Shown here: positions 42,899-51,203 of the stretch, piece by piece
Layout: every line of letters begins with the position of its first letter
How positions within the stretch are numbered: position 1 is the stretch's first letter
The notes under the pieces: model-generated
What the model was told of the DNA's origin: nothing
What the model saw: the letters and a program-made list of their open reading frames with translations, nothing else
Database searches by the model: none
Assembly (NCBI RefSeq): GCF_021245735.1
Contig: NZ_JAJISB010000010.1
Coordinates: 1 to 64,000, forward strand
Length of the DNA: 64,000 nt
Direction of reading: 5' to 3'
Source: Brevibacillus daliensis
Lineage (GTDB): Bacteria; Bacillota; Bacilli; Brevibacillales; Brevibacillaceae
Made by a program: the position numbers and the translations under genes

Positions 42899-44668
42899 TT
42901 ATTCTAAGACCAGAGATAATTCCGTGAAAATTTTGCCCAATGCAAAGGCTCCGGCATCTGGATAGCCCAAACTTCTTTCTCCAACAGTGCCTGCTCTTCC
43001 CATTCTTGCGACAATGGATTCTGTATTTTTTGCTCCTTGTACCGCAGCATGTGCAGCTTTGACAGCTGCTGTCTTGATATCGTCACCCTCTTTAGCACTT
43101 TGCTCCCAAGAATCAGAGTATGGGGCAAGAGCGTCAATCAAAGTTTTATCTCCGACAACGGCTCCTCTTCCAAAGGATCTTTCTCCTGTATCTTGGATTC
43201 CTTTTACAACGGCTTTCATCATTCCAGCAAAATCATCGATGGACAAATCGGTTTTGTCTTTGGCAAATTTACTTGCCGCTCGGAATGCCGAACCCCAAAT
43301 CGGTCCAGAAGCACCTCCGCAATGCTCCATGATGATCAACGAGCACGCATGAAGGAAATCGCCTACACTTGCTGTGTCGTTTTCAATTATTTCTTTCCAT
43401 TCGCGTTTCAGTTGCTTGAAGCCTTTTGCCACGCTCATACCAAAGTCACCATCGCCTGCATGAGAATCCAGTTCACAAAAAGCAACTTCATTCTCAATGA
43501 TAACTTCACTCATTTTATCAAGTAGATATATCAAATTATGTAAGAAGAAAGTATTGTTATCAATCTTTGCATACTTCTTGTCCGTTTCACATTGATAAGA
43601 TACTTCTTGATTCTCTTGCGAATCCACTGGTGTTTCTTCAAAATGCAGCGGGCTGAATGCTCCAGTAACTTGAAGAGCAGGGGTATCACAATTTGCCTCT
43701 ACATAATGCTTCAACTGTTGATCCAATTGAATAATCGATACAGAAGCCCCTTCCATATCTATGCTTGTCATATAGTTGCCCACAAAAACTTTAAAGATGG
43801 ATATATTTCTGTCCTTAATTTCTTGAACAACAGCATTTGCTAACAGATATAGTTCTTGTAGAGGCGTTCCTCCAAAACCGTTTATCAAAAGGGCGATCTC
43901 TTGTTGAGAACGGCCGCTTTTTTTAAAATCATTCAACAAATCTGTTACCATTTTCTTTGCCAGTTCATTGGCGGATACGTTCTTTTCTCTGCGAATCCCA
44001 GGCTCACCATGAATACCTACGCCATATTCGATTTCATCCTCATTCAGTTCAAATGTAGGTGTTCCCTTAGCTGGAACCGTACAAGATGTAAGTGCAAAAC
44101 CAATGCTTCTGGTATGATCTATTGCTTTTTGGGCAATTTCCTTTACTTCACTTAATTGTTTTCCCTCTTCAGCGGCTGCACCGGCAATTTTATGAACCAA
44201 TACGGTTCCCGCAACTCCCCTTCTTCCGACAGTATAAAGACTGTCTTCTACAGCAATATCATCATCGACTTTGACATAATCGACAAGTAATCCATCCTCA
44301 CTTGCAAGATGTGCTGCATTTTTAAAATTCATGATATCTCCACTGTAATTTTTGATGATCAATAATGTACCTTTTTTACTAGCGAAGGCTTTTATCGCCT
44401 GGTAGATCTGAATTTGGGAGGGAGAAGCAAAAACGTCTCCGCAGACCGCAACATCTAACATACCTTTCCCGACAAATCCGGCATGTGCTGGTTCATGTCC
44501 GCTTCCTCCACCACTGATAAGTGTTACTTTATCTTGATTAAGTTCTCTTTTCTTCACTATCTTATATTTACTGTTGAACTCCAATTTTGGATGTGCGAGA
44601 ACGATTCCGTTGCACATTTCTCTTACTAACGTCTCTGGATTATTTATAATCTTCTTCAACTTATTCAC
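42899..44668 (-). CDS. ATP-dependent dihydroxyacetone kinase, DhaK-DhaL fusion
   Basis: A 589-residue single-chain glycerone kinase. The N-terminal DhaK domain (1-330) has SGGGSGHEPAHAGFVGKGML and the covalent substrate histidine in YGVGIHGEPG (about residue 220). The C-terminal DhaL domain (about 380-589) has the ATP/Mg site in DSHAGDGDFGMSVAKGF and HCGGASGPIWG. ATP-dependent enzymes have both in one chain, unlike the PTS-linked split type. Translation starts at GTG 44668 overlapping the last codons of a glycerol dehydrogenase remnant, so the two formerly formed a coupled operon for glycerol or dihydroxyacetone use. Confidence 0.9.
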   Translation of the reverse strand: MNKLKKIINNPETLVREMCNGIVLAHPKLEFNSKYKIVKKRELNQDKVTLISGGGSGHEPAHAGFVGKGMLDVAVCGDVFASPSQIQIYQAIKAFASKKGTLLIIKNYSGDIMNFKNAAHLASEDGLLVDYVKVDDDIAVEDSLYTVGRRGVAGTVLVHKIAGAAAEEGKQLSEVKEIAQKAIDHTRSIGFALTSCTVPAKGTPTFELNEDEIEYGVGIHGEPGIRREKNVSANELAKKMVTDLLNDFKKSGRSQQEIALLINGFGGTPLQELYLLANAVVQEIKDRNISIFKVFVGNYMTSIDMEGASVSIIQLDQQLKHYVEANCDTPALQVTGAFSPLHFEETPVDSQENQEVSYQCETDKKYAKIDNNTFFLHNLIYLLDKMSEVIIENEVAFCELDSHAGDGDFGMSVAKGFKQLKREWKEIIENDTASVGDFLHACSLIIMEHCGGASGPIWGSAFRAASKFAKDKTDLSIDDFAGMMKAVVKGIQDTGERSFGRGAVVGDKTLIDALAPYSDSWEQSAKEGDDIKTAAVKAAHAAVQGAKNTESIVARMGRAGTVGERSLGYPDAGAFALGKIFTELSLVLE

Positions 44669-44858
44669 CCTTTCCCTTATATTCTTTCCCGATTTGGTCT
44701 GCTACGATAATAGCTGCGATTACATCTTCTTCACTCACCGAGAAAGGCATGTAATGAATTGCTTTCTTCTCGCCCTCTGCGACACATTTAGCGGTATCAA
44801 ACGCTTTTCCACCACCTAAGCCTATTGTACAAGAACAATCATTTTCAGTGGCAAGTTG
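44661..44858 (-). pseudogene. Internally deleted glycerol dehydrogenase (gldA) remnant
   Basis: The frame ending at 44661 reads ATENDCSCTIGLGGGKAFD (the NAD-binding part of glycerol dehydrogenase, about residue 85 of the family), TAKCVAE, and then jumps to MPFSVSEEDVIAAIIVADQI, the C-terminal end of the same family. About 200 codons in between and the N terminus are missing; an in-frame stop lies at 44859-44861. The kinase gene follows with overlapping start. Loss of gldA leaves the kinase without its usual partner. Confidence 0.75.
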
Positions 44859-45612
44859 TTACAACCTTTTTACTTCATCCCGAGAACTGAAGAAAAGCAA
44901 ACTTTATTCGCTCCTGCACTTCACAACTCTCCATTTTACATAACCTTTTAATCGAGGTTACTATTAAAATAAGGTCTATGTATGGTAGGTGTTGATTTTT
45001 GGCCAATAGAAACCCCCATTAGCACATCATGCATTTGTATCAAGCATAATTACTGAATTCCTTTTCTGAGAACAGCACTCCACATGACTAAAGTGCTTAA
45101 AAATGATAAACCACGAGATGCATTACCAACAATCAAAAACAACGATCCACCAGGCAAGAGCCAGTGGATCGTTGTTTATTACCATAGGGTATCGTTGCAA
45201 TGTAGTATCGATTGTTTCCAAAATATCATGCCAACTTCTGCGCTTCATTGCAACCGGCTCATAAGTTTTGGACAAGGTGTGAAGGGTTGCGAGTTAACTA
45301 CCCCACTGCTCAAATTGAATGTCGGTCATTTCCTCAAATTCCAGTGGGTTGCCTTTAGCTTGACTGAAAACAACACCAAAATATAATCCTCGAGGTTTTT
45401 ACCGCTAATTTCCCAAAAAAATTAACATGTAACAGCAGGTGCAGTATATGCTTTTTTGGAAAAAGCAATACTGAAATTGATTGAATTTATAATAATAATT
45501 TGATATTTTGTTTTTTTCATGTATGATAGTTTTAACTAGACTTATGATATTACAACTATTATTCATATCTATTTTATTCTTTTTCTAACGAAAAATTTTT
45601 ATCATTTAAATA

Positions 45613-45752
45613 GCAATCGCTTAAATTCCAATCTAATCAATTGGAATGCGGGGGAACCAATTTTTAGGGGCGAATCAATTTCTTTAAGATTTGTAGGGAA
45701 CCATCTTTCCCGAGTCCGTCAGCTAACCTCGTCAGCTTTAGATGGGTCTTCT
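45613..45752 (+). promoter_or_regulatory. c-di-AMP riboswitch (ydaO/yuaA type)
   Basis: The sequence carries the conserved blocks of the ydaO class in order: ATCGCTTAAATTCC near the start, GCGGGGGAACCAA, AGGGGCGAATC, TAGGGAACCATCTTTCCCGA, then GTCCGTCAGCTAACCTCGTC. It is followed by two terminator-like hairpins before the transporter genes. c-di-AMP binding in this class promotes termination, which shuts off osmolyte or K+ uptake when c-di-AMP is high. Placement before a betaine-type transporter fits that logic well. Confidence 0.9.
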
Positions 45753-45783
45753 GTTTACATGTAACTTTAAACAGTTAGTTTCA

Positions 45784-45845
45784 AGGACCCTATTTTTAGG
45801 GTCTTTATCTTTTTATTTGACCCCTTTTTCGGGGTCTTTTTTATT
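45784..45845 (+). terminator. Double terminator of the c-di-AMP riboswitch
   Basis: Two hairpins follow each other: AGGACCCT/AGGGTCTTT (45784-45804) and GACCCC/GGGGTC (45819-45836) with a T-run after the second. They lie between the riboswitch and the ribosome site of the ATPase gene, and are the likely expression platform. Confidence 0.8.
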
Positions 45846-45880
45846 ATTCAAAATGAAAAATAAGGAAGGGATGCGTATGA

Positions 45881-47020
45881 ATGGAAAATGCGATTAGATT
45901 CAGCAAAGTTTGCAAGAAGTTTGATCAAACAGATGTTATCTTAGATCTTTATCTTGAAATCCCTAAGGGGAAGATTGTAGTATTGGTTGGTCCTTCTGGT
46001 TGTGGAAAAACTACCTTGTTAAAAATGATTAATTTACTTCATAAACCTTCAAGCGGAAATATATTTGTTAACGATAAAAATACAAAAGAAATGGACCCTG
46101 TTGAGTTACGGAGAGGAATAGGTTATGTCATTCAACACGTTGGAATTTTTCCACATATGACCATCGCAGAAAATGTTGCACTTGTACCTCGATTAAAAAA
46201 TGGAAAGTCCTCCTTTGACCAAACTAAAGTTGACCAAATGTTACAAATGGTTGGACTCGATCCAAAAATATATCGCAATAGGTACCCTGCAGAGTTGTCA
46301 GGAGGACAGCAACAACGCGTTGGAGTCGCTCGTGCATTGATGAGTGATCCCCCTATTATCTTGATGGATGAACCCTTTTCTGCTCTTGATCCCATTACAC
46401 GGGAACAATTACAAGACGAGTTGATACGCATAAATCAAGAATTAAATAAAACGATTGTTTTCGTTACCCATGACATGGACGAAGCGTTAAAAATTGCGGA
46501 CCACATTATTATTATGCAGAACGGAAAAATAATTCAACAAGGAACACCTGATCAACTACTAAGACGACCTGTAAATGATTTCGTACGCGAATTTATCGGT
46601 GAAAAACGGTTATCTTCTCACCTATCCCATATCGTTGATGATGTTATGATACAAAATCCAGTAACTATTTCACCCAAAAAAGGGTTAGCAGAAGCCTTAA
46701 AACTCATGCATCGGAAGCGGGTAACTGGATTAATCATCGTGGACTCAGAAAAAAAATATCTTGGATTAATTGACAGTAACGATATTTATAACCGCTATCA
46801 AGATGAAAACCTTATTATGCAAAATATTCTGCAAAATAACGCGGTTACTATTTTAACGGGGACACCTTTATCCGACGCGATCCCAATCATTCAAGAAACT
46901 CATTATGGATATGTGCCAGTAATTAGTTCAGATGGTAAACTAGCCGGCTTACTTACTCGTGCCAGCTTAATCGACACGCTGACAAAACCTTACTTGGAAA
47001 GGAAGGATAGCAATGAATGA
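45881..47020 (+). CDS. Glycine betaine/choline-type ABC transporter ATPase (OpuCA/OpuBA-like)
   Basis: A 379-residue ATPase with Walker A (GPSGCGKTT), signature LSGGQQQR, Walker [12 protein letters not shown] and, from about residue 250 to the end, a pair of CBS domains (VDDVMIQNPVTISPKKGLAEALK and ILTGTPLSDAIPIIQETHYGYVPV). CBS domains in OpuCA-type subunits sense ionic strength or c-di-AMP. AAGGAAGGG precedes the start; ATG 45881 is chosen because its frame matches the family. It is the first gene after the c-di-AMP riboswitch and overlaps the permease gene by eight bases. Confidence 0.9.
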   Translation: MENAIRFSKVCKKFDQTDVILDLYLEIPKGKIVVLVGPSGCGKTTLLKMINLLHKPSSGNIFVNDKNTKEMDPVELRRGIGYVIQHVGIFPHMTIAENVALVPRLKNGKSSFDQTKVDQMLQMVGLDPKIYRNRYPAELSGGQQQRVGVARALMSDPPIILMDEPFSALDPITREQLQDELIRINQELNKTIVFVTHDMDEALKIADHIIIMQNGKIIQQGTPDQLLRRPVNDFVREFIGEKRLSSHLSHIVDDVMIQNPVTISPKKGLAEALKLMHRKRVTGLIIVDSEKKYLGLIDSNDIYNRYQDENLIMQNILQNNAVTILTGTPLSDAIPIIQETHYGYVPVISSDGKLAGLLTRASLIDTLTKPYLERKDSNE

Positions 47021-47672
47021 ACTAATAATGGTAATTGTAGATCGCTGGCCAGATATCGTACATGCAACCTGGCAACATATCTTACTATCTGTGGCTGCCA
47101 TAGTTTGGTCAATCATTATTGCCGTTCCCATTGGAATATTTCTTACTAGGTACCGCACCTTATCTGGTCCGATATTAGGAGTTGTTTCAATATTCCAAAC
47201 AATTCCAAGTCTTGCTCTTCTTGGCTTTATGATTCCTTTCTTTGGAATTGGTTCCTTACCTGCCATTATAGCCATGGTCATATACGCCTTACTCCCTATC
47301 ATGCGTAACACCTATACTGGAATTGTAAATGTTGATAAATCATTGCTTGAAGCTGCACGTGGAATGGGAATGACAAAGTATCAAATGTTGGTCATGGTTG
47401 AACTACCCTTGGCTCGTTCCATTATTTTTGCAGGCATCCGAACAGCTACTGTTATGACAATAGGAGTTGCTACACTTGCTGCATTCATCGGAGCAGGGGG
47501 ACTTGGAGATTTGATTTTACGAGGAATTGCAATGGTTGATACCGGAATTATTCTTGCTGGAGCTATTCCTGCTGCCATGCTTGCTATTCTTTTTGACATT
47601 TTTCTTGCTTGGGTCGATTGGAGTGTGACCCCAAAAGGACTTCGTATTTCTAAACGTAAAAGCCATTCATAA
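47013..47672 (+). CDS. Osmolyte ABC transporter permease (OpuCB/OpuBB-like)
   Basis: A 219-residue permease with about five to six transmembrane helices and the contact loop LLEAARGMGMTKYQMLVMVELPLARS (from about residue 110). It is similar in length to OpuCB and OpuCD. Bacillus operons of this type usually code for two permeases on either side of the binding protein; only this one is present here, so it must form a homodimer or pair with a distant gene. Its ATG overlaps the end of the ATPase gene. Confidence 0.88.
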   Translation: MNELIMVIVDRWPDIVHATWQHILLSVAAIVWSIIIAVPIGIFLTRYRTLSGPILGVVSIFQTIPSLALLGFMIPFFGIGSLPAIIAMVIYALLPIMRNTYTGIVNVDKSLLEAARGMGMTKYQMLVMVELPLARSIIFAGIRTATVMTIGVATLAAFIGAGGLGDLILRGIAMVDTGIILAGAIPAAMLAILFDIFLAWVDWSVTPKGLRISKRKSHS

Positions 47673-47725
47673 ACAGAAGCACGCATGTTCGAAATAAAAA
47701 TGAGTTGAATAGGGAGAGGATTTTT

Positions 47726-48637
47726 GTGAGTTCGAGTTGGATAGTAAAAGCTGGAATGATAAGTATATTGTTTGTGGGGACTTTATTAAGCGGATGCTCA
47801 TTACCCACTTCAAATGCTTCTAATATAGTTACTGTTGTAGGAAAGGATTTTTCTGAACAAGATGTGTTAGCAAACTTGTTAACTGTAATGATTGAGCAAA
47901 ACACTGATTTACAAGTTGAAACAAAGACCTTTTTAGGCGGAACTGACGTATGTTTTAATGCAGTGAAAACCGGAAGTGCTGATATGTATGTTGAATATAC
48001 AGGTACCGGATATGTCAACATTTTAGGTAAGAAAGCTGCAACAGATCCACAAACTGTATATGATGTTGTGAAAACAGATTTTCAAAAAGAGTATCAATTA
48101 GAATGGCTGGAACCTATTGGTTTTAATAACACCTATGCCATCACTATAACTAAAGAGACTGCAGAAAAATACAATTTAAAAAAGATATCCGATTTGAAAG
48201 CACATGCTAGTTCTCTTACCCTTGGTACGACCCAAGAATTTTTGGAGCGTCCTGATGGTAAGAAAGGTTTGGAACAAGCATATGGATTCACTTTCAAAGA
48301 TACAAAAGCTATGAATACTGGTCTTAAATATACAGCAATTAATGGAGGGGAAGTTCAAGTAATTGATGCCTATTCTACAGATGGTCAGTTGGTGAAACAT
48401 AATCTAGTCACTCTTGAAGATGACCTTGGTTTCTTCCCTCCGTATTATGCTGCTCCATTAGTTCGCGCTGAAACACTGGAAAAACATCCTGAAATTAAAG
48501 AGGTGCTTAATAAACTAGCAGGAACAATTAATGATAAAGAAATGGCAGCACTAAATGCAAAAGTTGAAGTAGACAAACAAAAACCAAAAGTCGTAGCTAC
48601 TGATTGGCTTAAAGAGAAAGGGTTAATTTCACCATAG
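47726..48637 (+). CDS. Osmolyte-binding lipoprotein (OpuCC/OpuBC-like)
   Basis: A substrate-binding lipoprotein of about 303 residues of the OpuAC family. GTG 47726 is the likely start (GGGAGAGGA upstream, spacer six to seven bases), since the ribosome site lies inside the frame that opens at TTG 47705. The signal peptide ends in the lipobox LLSGC. KDFSEQDVLANLLTVMIEQ and the Tyr-rich segment MYVEYTGTGY fit the ligand-binding pocket of betaine/carnitine/choline binders. It ends the operon. Confidence 0.87.
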   Translation: MSSSWIVKAGMISILFVGTLLSGCSLPTSNASNIVTVVGKDFSEQDVLANLLTVMIEQNTDLQVETKTFLGGTDVCFNAVKTGSADMYVEYTGTGYVNILGKKAATDPQTVYDVVKTDFQKEYQLEWLEPIGFNNTYAITITKETAEKYNLKKISDLKAHASSLTLGTTQEFLERPDGKKGLEQAYGFTFKDTKAMNTGLKYTAINGGEVQVIDAYSTDGQLVKHNLVTLEDDLGFFPPYYAAPLVRAETLEKHPEIKEVLNKLAGTINDKEMAALNAKVEVDKQKPKVVATDWLKEKGLISP

Positions 48638-48695
48638 AAAAAACATAAGCCTTATTGAATAGTAACGAACGTTCCAATTAAACCTTATCGTATTT

Positions 48696-48741
48696 CCCTC
48701 ACCTTCGTCCCACTACTTTAGACGTCGGATGAAAGTGAGGG
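48696..48741. terminator. Hairpin after the osmolyte transporter operon
   Basis: CCCTCACCTTCGTCC and GGATGAAAGTGAGGG form a long stem with a loop of about 14 bases. The T-run expected of a standard terminator is missing, so the function is less certain. Confidence 0.4.
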
Positions 48742-48807
48742 CGGATACAAAGAGCCTTTAGCTACTTCATGTATACGCAATGTGAACCCCGCTACTCAAA
48801 TTGAATG

Positions 48808-49236
48808 TCAGTCATTCCGACGAGTATTCTCCGCCCTTTTTACACTCTCTTTTGTCCATGGGGGAGCTTTAGGATGATTGATTATCTCGTCATAAGTCAT
48901 CCAATGTACCGTTTCAACCTCATCTGGACTCTTACTGTATGCTGTTCCGCTATCATATTCACATAAGAAAACAACATTTATTACATGACGTCCAGCATCC
49001 AACATAAAAGAAGTACTATAGATATACGTAACAGCATCTTTTACCTCAATGCCCACTTCTTCATAAATCTCTCGTTTAACTGTTCTCTCCAAGACTTCGA
49101 TCGAATTCCCCTCAATGTCCACTTTCCCACCTACAAGAGATAAAGTCCCACCTGCGTGTTCTTCCTTAGCACTCCTTGTTATCATGAGCCATTTATCATC
49201 TTTGCAGACAGCACCTTCGACGTTAACTATGAACAT
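48808..49236 (-). CDS. NUDIX hydrolase
   Basis: A 142-residue NUDIX-fold protein. The second half of the NUDIX box is clear (EVLERTVKREIYEEVGIEV, about residues 48-66), with the catalytic REIYEEVG core. The first half (GGKVDIEGNSIE) has an unusual spacing. Such enzymes hydrolyse nucleoside diphosphates linked to another moiety; the substrate is unknown. AAGGGGTG precedes ATG. The gene is convergent with the osmolyte operon. Confidence 0.87.
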   Translation of the reverse strand: MFIVNVEGAVCKDDKWLMITRSAKEEHAGGTLSLVGGKVDIEGNSIEVLERTVKREIYEEVGIEVKDAVTYIYSTSFMLDAGRHVINVVFLCEYDSGTAYSKSPDEVETVHWMTYDEIINHPKAPPWTKESVKRAENTRRND

Positions 49237-49467
49237 GATTTCACCCCTTGACCGTTCATCTAAGAAATTAACTTTAATGCGTCCATGACGCTATACTAAC
49301 TCCGCAGCACCATCTATAATTGTAAACATATTCGGGTTGAAAATAAAAAAGTAAATGTATTGTTTTTTCATAATTAGACAAAACTCTCTTCAAATAGAGG
49401 GAACCATTTTATATCGCTTACTGATAAAATGATCGTAAAGTTAATACTTTGAGAGGAATTAATAAAT

Positions 49468-50244
49468 ATGAGTAATATTTTTCTAAATATACCAGCTGAA
49501 ACCTACCAATCCCTAAGTGAATCGGAACGATATTTATTAGACTACTTACATAATCACCTCGAAAGTATTCCTACTATGTCTATTGTGAAATTAAGCGAAG
49601 AAGCAAGCGTTTCAACTGCGACTATTGTTCGTTTAATGAAAAAGATTGGGTTTGATGGTTATACTTCCTTCAAATATGACATTAAAGATCAGTTACATTC
49701 AGCCATTTATTCTGATAGTATTCAGCAAATTGACTCGAAAATTAAGCAAGCCATTAAGAAAAATGAAATAGAAGTTATGAATACCATTTCGATGTTAAAC
49801 ATTGGAACAATTGAAGATGCGATACAAAAAATGTATGCTGCAGAAAAGATTTATATTTTCTCTCGTGGCTTTTCAGAAATGCCTGCAACAGAAATGACTG
49901 TGAAATTACAAATTACAGGAAAAAATTGCGAGAACCATACGGATCCTAATATTATTCGTTTACTCTCAAAGAGATTACAAAATAAAGAATTAGCTATTTT
50001 TATCTCGTTGAGCGGAGAAACAGCTGAATTAGTGGAGGCTTGTAAAAACTTAAAAATTAAACAAGTTAGTACTATTACAATTACTGCTAATGCGAAATCT
50101 TCTCTCGCCCAACTTTCCGAGCTAACCTTACATGGTTTTAAAAGTACTCTTTCATTTTTACCAGACTATGAAGTAAGATCTCGTCTACCCCTCGAGGTTA
50201 TCGCACGTATCTTGCTAGACGCCTATATTATTCGAACTACTTAG
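49468..50244 (+). CDS. MurR/RpiR family transcriptional regulator
   Basis: A 258-residue regulator: an N-terminal HTH of the RpiR type (residues 1-80, with LSEEASVSTATIVRLMKKIGFDGYTSFKYDIK) and a C-terminal SIS domain (about 105-245, with IYIFSRGFSEMPA and IFISLSGETAELVEACK) that binds phosphosugars. GAGAGGAAT precedes ATG. It is separated from the PTS sugar operon (53-57 kb) by the toxin locus, but a phosphosugar-responsive regulator would suit that operon, and I infer a possible link. Confidence 0.88.
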   Translation: MSNIFLNIPAETYQSLSESERYLLDYLHNHLESIPTMSIVKLSEEASVSTATIVRLMKKIGFDGYTSFKYDIKDQLHSAIYSDSIQQIDSKIKQAIKKNEIEVMNTISMLNIGTIEDAIQKMYAAEKIYIFSRGFSEMPATEMTVKLQITGKNCENHTDPNIIRLLSKRLQNKELAIFISLSGETAELVEACKNLKIKQVSTITITANAKSSLAQLSELTLHGFKSTLSFLPDYEVRSRLPLEVIARILLDAYIIRTT

Positions 50245-50342
50245 TACAAGCAAACTTTCAGCTTTTCATGCAGGGAAAGAATCGGAAGAAGCAGGTAAGT
50301 AGTTTTCGTTCCTACATAGGGAACAAAAATAAGACTAGCAAA

Positions 50343-50453
50343 TCAACGGAATGGTTGGATTGCTAGCTGCTTCTTCAATTTACGATCTGCCGCCAGGTCA
50401 AAATCCAGTCCCAACTTATGAAGAAGTTCCGGGCGCACCAATATCCTCGTCAT
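50343..50453 (-). pseudogene. Truncated second copy of the toxin 5' end
   Basis: From ATG 50453 the frame reads MTRILVRPELLHKLGLDFD and continues for 36 residues to a stop at 50343. The first 22 residues are nearly the same as the start of the full toxin gene at 52817, and the upstream ACCACGTGG and ribosome-site sequence (GGGGAGTG) are also conserved (homology spans about 50386-50490). The remaining sequence has diverged or been replaced. Confidence 0.75.
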
Positions 50454-50652
50454 AACTTCTACACTCCCCACTCCACGTGGTACCGCAAAATGATCAGTTA
50501 TCTTTTGGCACCCTAAACATCACGGTATCCGTCCATTTTGTTGAAAATGGATTTCAGAAGTTTTCTCGATATACTTCATTCGCCCTATCGTAATAGCCTA
50601 ATGCACAATTACGATTCATCATAAAAAATGCAAGAAAACGCACATAATAATA

Positions 50653-50840
50653 AACAGGTCAATCATGGTAGTATTTGACCATAATCAACCTGTTCAATGT
50701 AACAGAATAGCGTTATTGAGGATATAAATTTCAAGCATTGATGTGCGTACGATTGAATTGGAGAAATTTTTATTCGGGTATTACATGGGTTATATGGGTT
50801 ATTGGATGAATGATAGGTTTATTCGGCACAGGGTAGCCCC
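50653..50840 (-). repeat. Shared 3' module of toxin loci, copy B (with terminator)
   Basis: This is the counterpart of 29868-30050. It starts with the hairpin AACAGGTCAAT...AACCTGTT (50653-50694), a terminator on minus, and contains matching blocks such as AGCGTTATT, ATTTCAA and TGTGCGTA. It lies directly after the immunity gene that stops at 50871. Confidence 0.7.
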
Positions 50841-50870
50841 ACCAAACTGTAAATGAATACAACCAACCAA

Positions 50871-51200
50871 CTACCCTATAAAAACAACTGCGTCTTTACG
50901 CTGAAATGCCTGTGGTAGTTTATCTTGAAGTCCTATTATCCTTTCAAATATTTTATCTTTTTGTTCCTCATTCAAATTTTTAGCCGCCCATTCTTTTATC
51001 AGAATTAGTTCCTCTATGATATACGGTACATCCTCCTCTTCTACATCAACACCTGTTGGAAAGAGGTCTGTCCATTGTAACCCTAATGATTCAATCGCAG
51101 GTAGCCAGCACTCTTTAAAAAACGATTCTGTGGCAACTGGAATAAAAAAGTTCCTTTCGTAATCATTTTGTGGGTCAAGAATTAATGCACTGATAGCCAT
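50871..51200 (-). CDS. Probable immunity protein of the adjacent toxin
   Basis: A 109-residue acidic cytosolic protein, MAISALILDPQNDYERNFF..., with no recognised domain. It starts three bases after the toxin stop, and its ribosome site GGAGGT is made from the last toxin codons, so translation is coupled. Position, size and acidity are those of an immunity protein that neutralises the toxin's C-terminal domain. The function is inferred from position only. Confidence 0.7.
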   Translation of the reverse strand: MAISALILDPQNDYERNFFIPVATESFFKECWLPAIESLGLQWTDLFPTGVDVEEEDVPYIIEELILIKEWAAKNLNEEQKDKIFERIIGLQDKLPQAFQRKDAVVFIG

Positions 51201-51203
51201 AAT

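Larger units (their letters stand above)
44862..45880 (+). other. 1-kb gap holding a promoter, c-di-AMP riboswitch and terminators
   Basis: The left half (44862-45480) holds no gene I can support. It contains a hairpin, AACAACGATCCAC / GTGGATCGTTGTT (45138-45176), which could end the transcript on either strand, and short open frames without convincing signals. A promoter-like pair, TTGATA (45500-45505) and TATGAT (45522-45527) with a 16-base spacer, precedes the riboswitch of the osmolyte transporter. Confidence 0.55.
50245..50870 (-). other. Toxin-cassette debris between RpiR gene and immunity gene
   Basis: The 626-base space holds, on minus, copy B of the shared 3' module with its terminator (50653-50840), a short unrecognised frame (50554-50622, MMNRNCALGYYDRANEVYR...), and a truncated copy of the toxin's 5' end (50343-50453). 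A hairpin of ACTAGCAAATC and GATTGCTAGC-type arms (50334-50367) overlaps its end. The arrangement is what repeated cassette recombination and decay would leave. Confidence 0.6.

Noticed and set aside
45084-45386. Open frame of 100 codons in the gap before the riboswitch
   Set aside because: It contains a terminator-like hairpin, has no ribosome site and matches no family.
45300-48815. Shared 25-base stretch CTCAAATTGAATGTC.GTCATT at 45307 and 48791 as IS ends
   Set aside because: The similarity is too short and there is no transposase or target duplication; it may be coincidence or recombination debris.
49381-49470. Possible attenuator in front of the RpiR gene
   Set aside because: No stable hairpin with T-run is seen; only a normal promoter/ribosome-site layout.
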